The notes under the pieces are model-generated. The model worked only from the letters and a program-made list of their open reading frames with translations. It made no database searches and was not told the DNA's origin. A stretch of 64,000 bases of DNA from the NCBI GenBank assembly GCA_963761525.1, contig CAVXHG010000010.1, positions 124,001 to 188,000 on the forward strand. The letters are read 5' to 3'. A program made the position numbers and the translations under genes. The stretch comes from BOG-931 sp963761525. Lineage in GTDB: Bacteria; Pseudomonadota; Alphaproteobacteria; Rhizobiales; Xanthobacteraceae. Of the stretch, positions 63,065-64,000 are shown piece by piece. The first letter of the stretch is position 1. Each line of letters begins with the position of its first letter.

Positions 63065-64000
63065 TCACTTCTGGAGAAGCGCTTTTGCTTTTTCGAGAAC
63101 CGTGGAAGGCATCGCGTAAAGCTGAGCGATCTCATCGCCCAGCGCGGCTCCCGAAACCGCTGCGACGGGAAAACCTAGACGCTGTGCATCGCTTTGGAAA
63201 TCTGAATCCGCAACCATGGAATCGAAGGCGTGGCGCAGCACATCCACCGTCCCCTGCGGGACCTTGTCTGACACCATCAGCATTCCGGACATCCGCTCTG
63301 GAGCCGTCAGGAAGTCATAAAGTTGCCGATCCGAACCGGCCGTGAGATCGCCGCCGAACGGAACCGATTGATCGACCGGCGCTTGCAAATCTGGAAGGAA
63401 ACGAACGAGCAGATTGATTTTCCCGCTCGTCAGCCAATCGGCGGGAATGGAACTGACGCCACCACAATCACCGTCCACCTCCCCGCGCTCAAATGCCAGG
63501 CGTTTTGCGGCGCTACCCTCATAACCCAGTACCGCCTTCAGCGGCACCTTGAACAAGTCTTTCAGGATGACGAGGTTTAGGTTGCCGGACGTGCAGGGAG
63601 CGGTCGCTGCGAAAGTAACCCCGTCGTGCTGTGCCAGTTCCTTGAGGCTGTGGATGCCGGAAGCGCTCCGCACGTAACAGACCCGATAATCCTCACCCAC
63701 TTTTCCGATGAAGCGAAAATGCCGAAAGTCGATCCTGAACCGTTGAGGATCGGCGACGGCGTCTGGAATAAGCGATGCGCTGAACGTTCCCACCATCAAG
63801 CCGTCGGACGGCCGGCTGTTGGTGATTGCCATCACCGACAGCAGCGAACCAGCGCCTGGCTTGTTCTGCACGACAATCGTCGGCTTGCCGGGCAAAAAAC
63901 GGGAAAAGTGCCGCTGAACGAGACGGGCATAGACGTCCACGCTCCCACCGGGCGGCATGCCAACGATAAAATTTATCGGAGCGTCCGGGCTCGAAATTTC
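63065..64000 (-). CDS. Bug-family (TTT) substrate-binding protein, N-terminus outside window
   Basis: A Bug receptor with the first residues beyond the right edge; the frame is open to 64000, reading INFIVGMPPGGSVDVYARLVQRHF at the visible start. VVQNKPGAGSLLSVMAI, a Cys-containing central CYVRSASGIHSLKEL and GGVSSIPADWLTSG are present, and it ends LEKAKALLQK. It lacks the HVPYRG motif of the other four Bug genes and diverges most, so it belongs to a different Bug subgroup. It precedes the class II aldolase by 51 bases on the same strand. Confidence 0.85.
   Translation of the reverse strand, partial: EISSPDAPINFIVGMPPGGSVDVYARLVQRHFSRFLPGKPTIVVQNKPGAGSLLSVMAITNSRPSDGLMVGTFSASLIPDAVADPQRFRIDFRHFRFIGKVGEDYRVCYVRSASGIHSLKELAQHDGVTFAATAPCTSGNLNLVILKDLFKVPLKAVLGYEGSAAKRLAFERGEVDGDCGGVSSIPADWLTSGKINLLVRFLPDLQAPVDQSVPFGGDLTAGSDRQLYDFLTAPERMSGMLMVSDKVPQGTVDVLRHAFDSMVADSDFQSDAQRLGFPVAAVSGAALGDEIAQLYAMPSTVLEKAKALLQK

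Noticed and set aside
1..64000. Mobile element or integrative island
   Set aside because: No transposase, integrase, tRNA gene, terminal repeats or conjugation genes are visible, so transfer cannot be claimed from this window.
1..64000. CRISPR array, tRNA, rRNA or riboswitch
   Set aside because: No regularly spaced repeats, cloverleaf sequences or known aptamer motifs were noticed in intergenic regions by eye.

Overview
The window is a dense stretch of catabolic and transport genes from a GC-rich alphaproteobacterium. A soil or plant-associated Hyphomicrobiales (Bradyrhizobium, Xanthobacteraceae or Pseudolabrys-like) is the best guess. The reasons are gene style: many orphan Bug-type (tripartite tricarboxylate transporter family, TTT) receptors, luciferase-like monooxygenases, HyuA/HyuB pairs, NMT1/SsuA-like ABC systems, and ATGA operon overlaps. 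No rRNA, tRNA, ribosomal protein, transposase, integrase or CRISPR array is visible, so taxonomy is inference.

Layout. 1-7 kb: end of an MFS carrier, two Bug receptors, an NtaA-like flavin monooxygenase and a complete NMT1/SsuA-type ABC importer. 7-19.3 kb: a long minus-strand run in which a Bug receptor, alpha/beta hydrolase, luciferase-like monooxygenase, LysR regulator, amidase, ribose-type ABC importer and PuuE-like deacetylase/imidase lie in transcription order, ending with an SDR remnant and another Bug receptor. 19.4-25.5 kb: orphan DctP, SDR, second amidase, third luciferase-like enzyme and a YghU-like GST.

25.6-37.1 kb: a coherent locus of four units. On the minus strand are a MetE-like enzyme, FAD oxidoreductase, Gfo/Idh/MocA dehydrogenase, DUF993 protein and sugar-phosphate-isomerase-like protein. 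Divergent from them are an epimerase-like protein and a GNAT. Then come an ABC receptor, a TetR regulator, and the permease and ATPase. Two near-palindromes sharing GTAACCAGTT lie in the two divergent promoter regions, suggesting the TetR protein controls the whole locus. This is my best candidate for an undescribed pathway.

37.2-48.1 kb: a GIY-YIG protein, a hyuA-hyuB pair, a divergent IclR regulator and a branched-chain-type ABC importer followed by a cupin and a dihydroorotate-dehydrogenase-like enzyme. 48.2-59.3 kb: a minus-strand operon hyuA-hyuB-hyuA-hyuB-HpcH aldolase-MFS with a divergent LysR. 59.4-64 kb: an isoquinoline-1-oxidoreductase-like molybdenum hydroxylase pair, a class II aldolase and a fifth Bug receptor cut by the right edge.

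The common theme is uptake, ring or amide opening, hydroxylation and aldol cleavage of small nitrogen-containing or oxygenated organics; no substrate can be read from the sequence. Five genes are broken by what look like single-base indels with otherwise well-conserved reading on both sides. Assembly error and recent decay are both possible.
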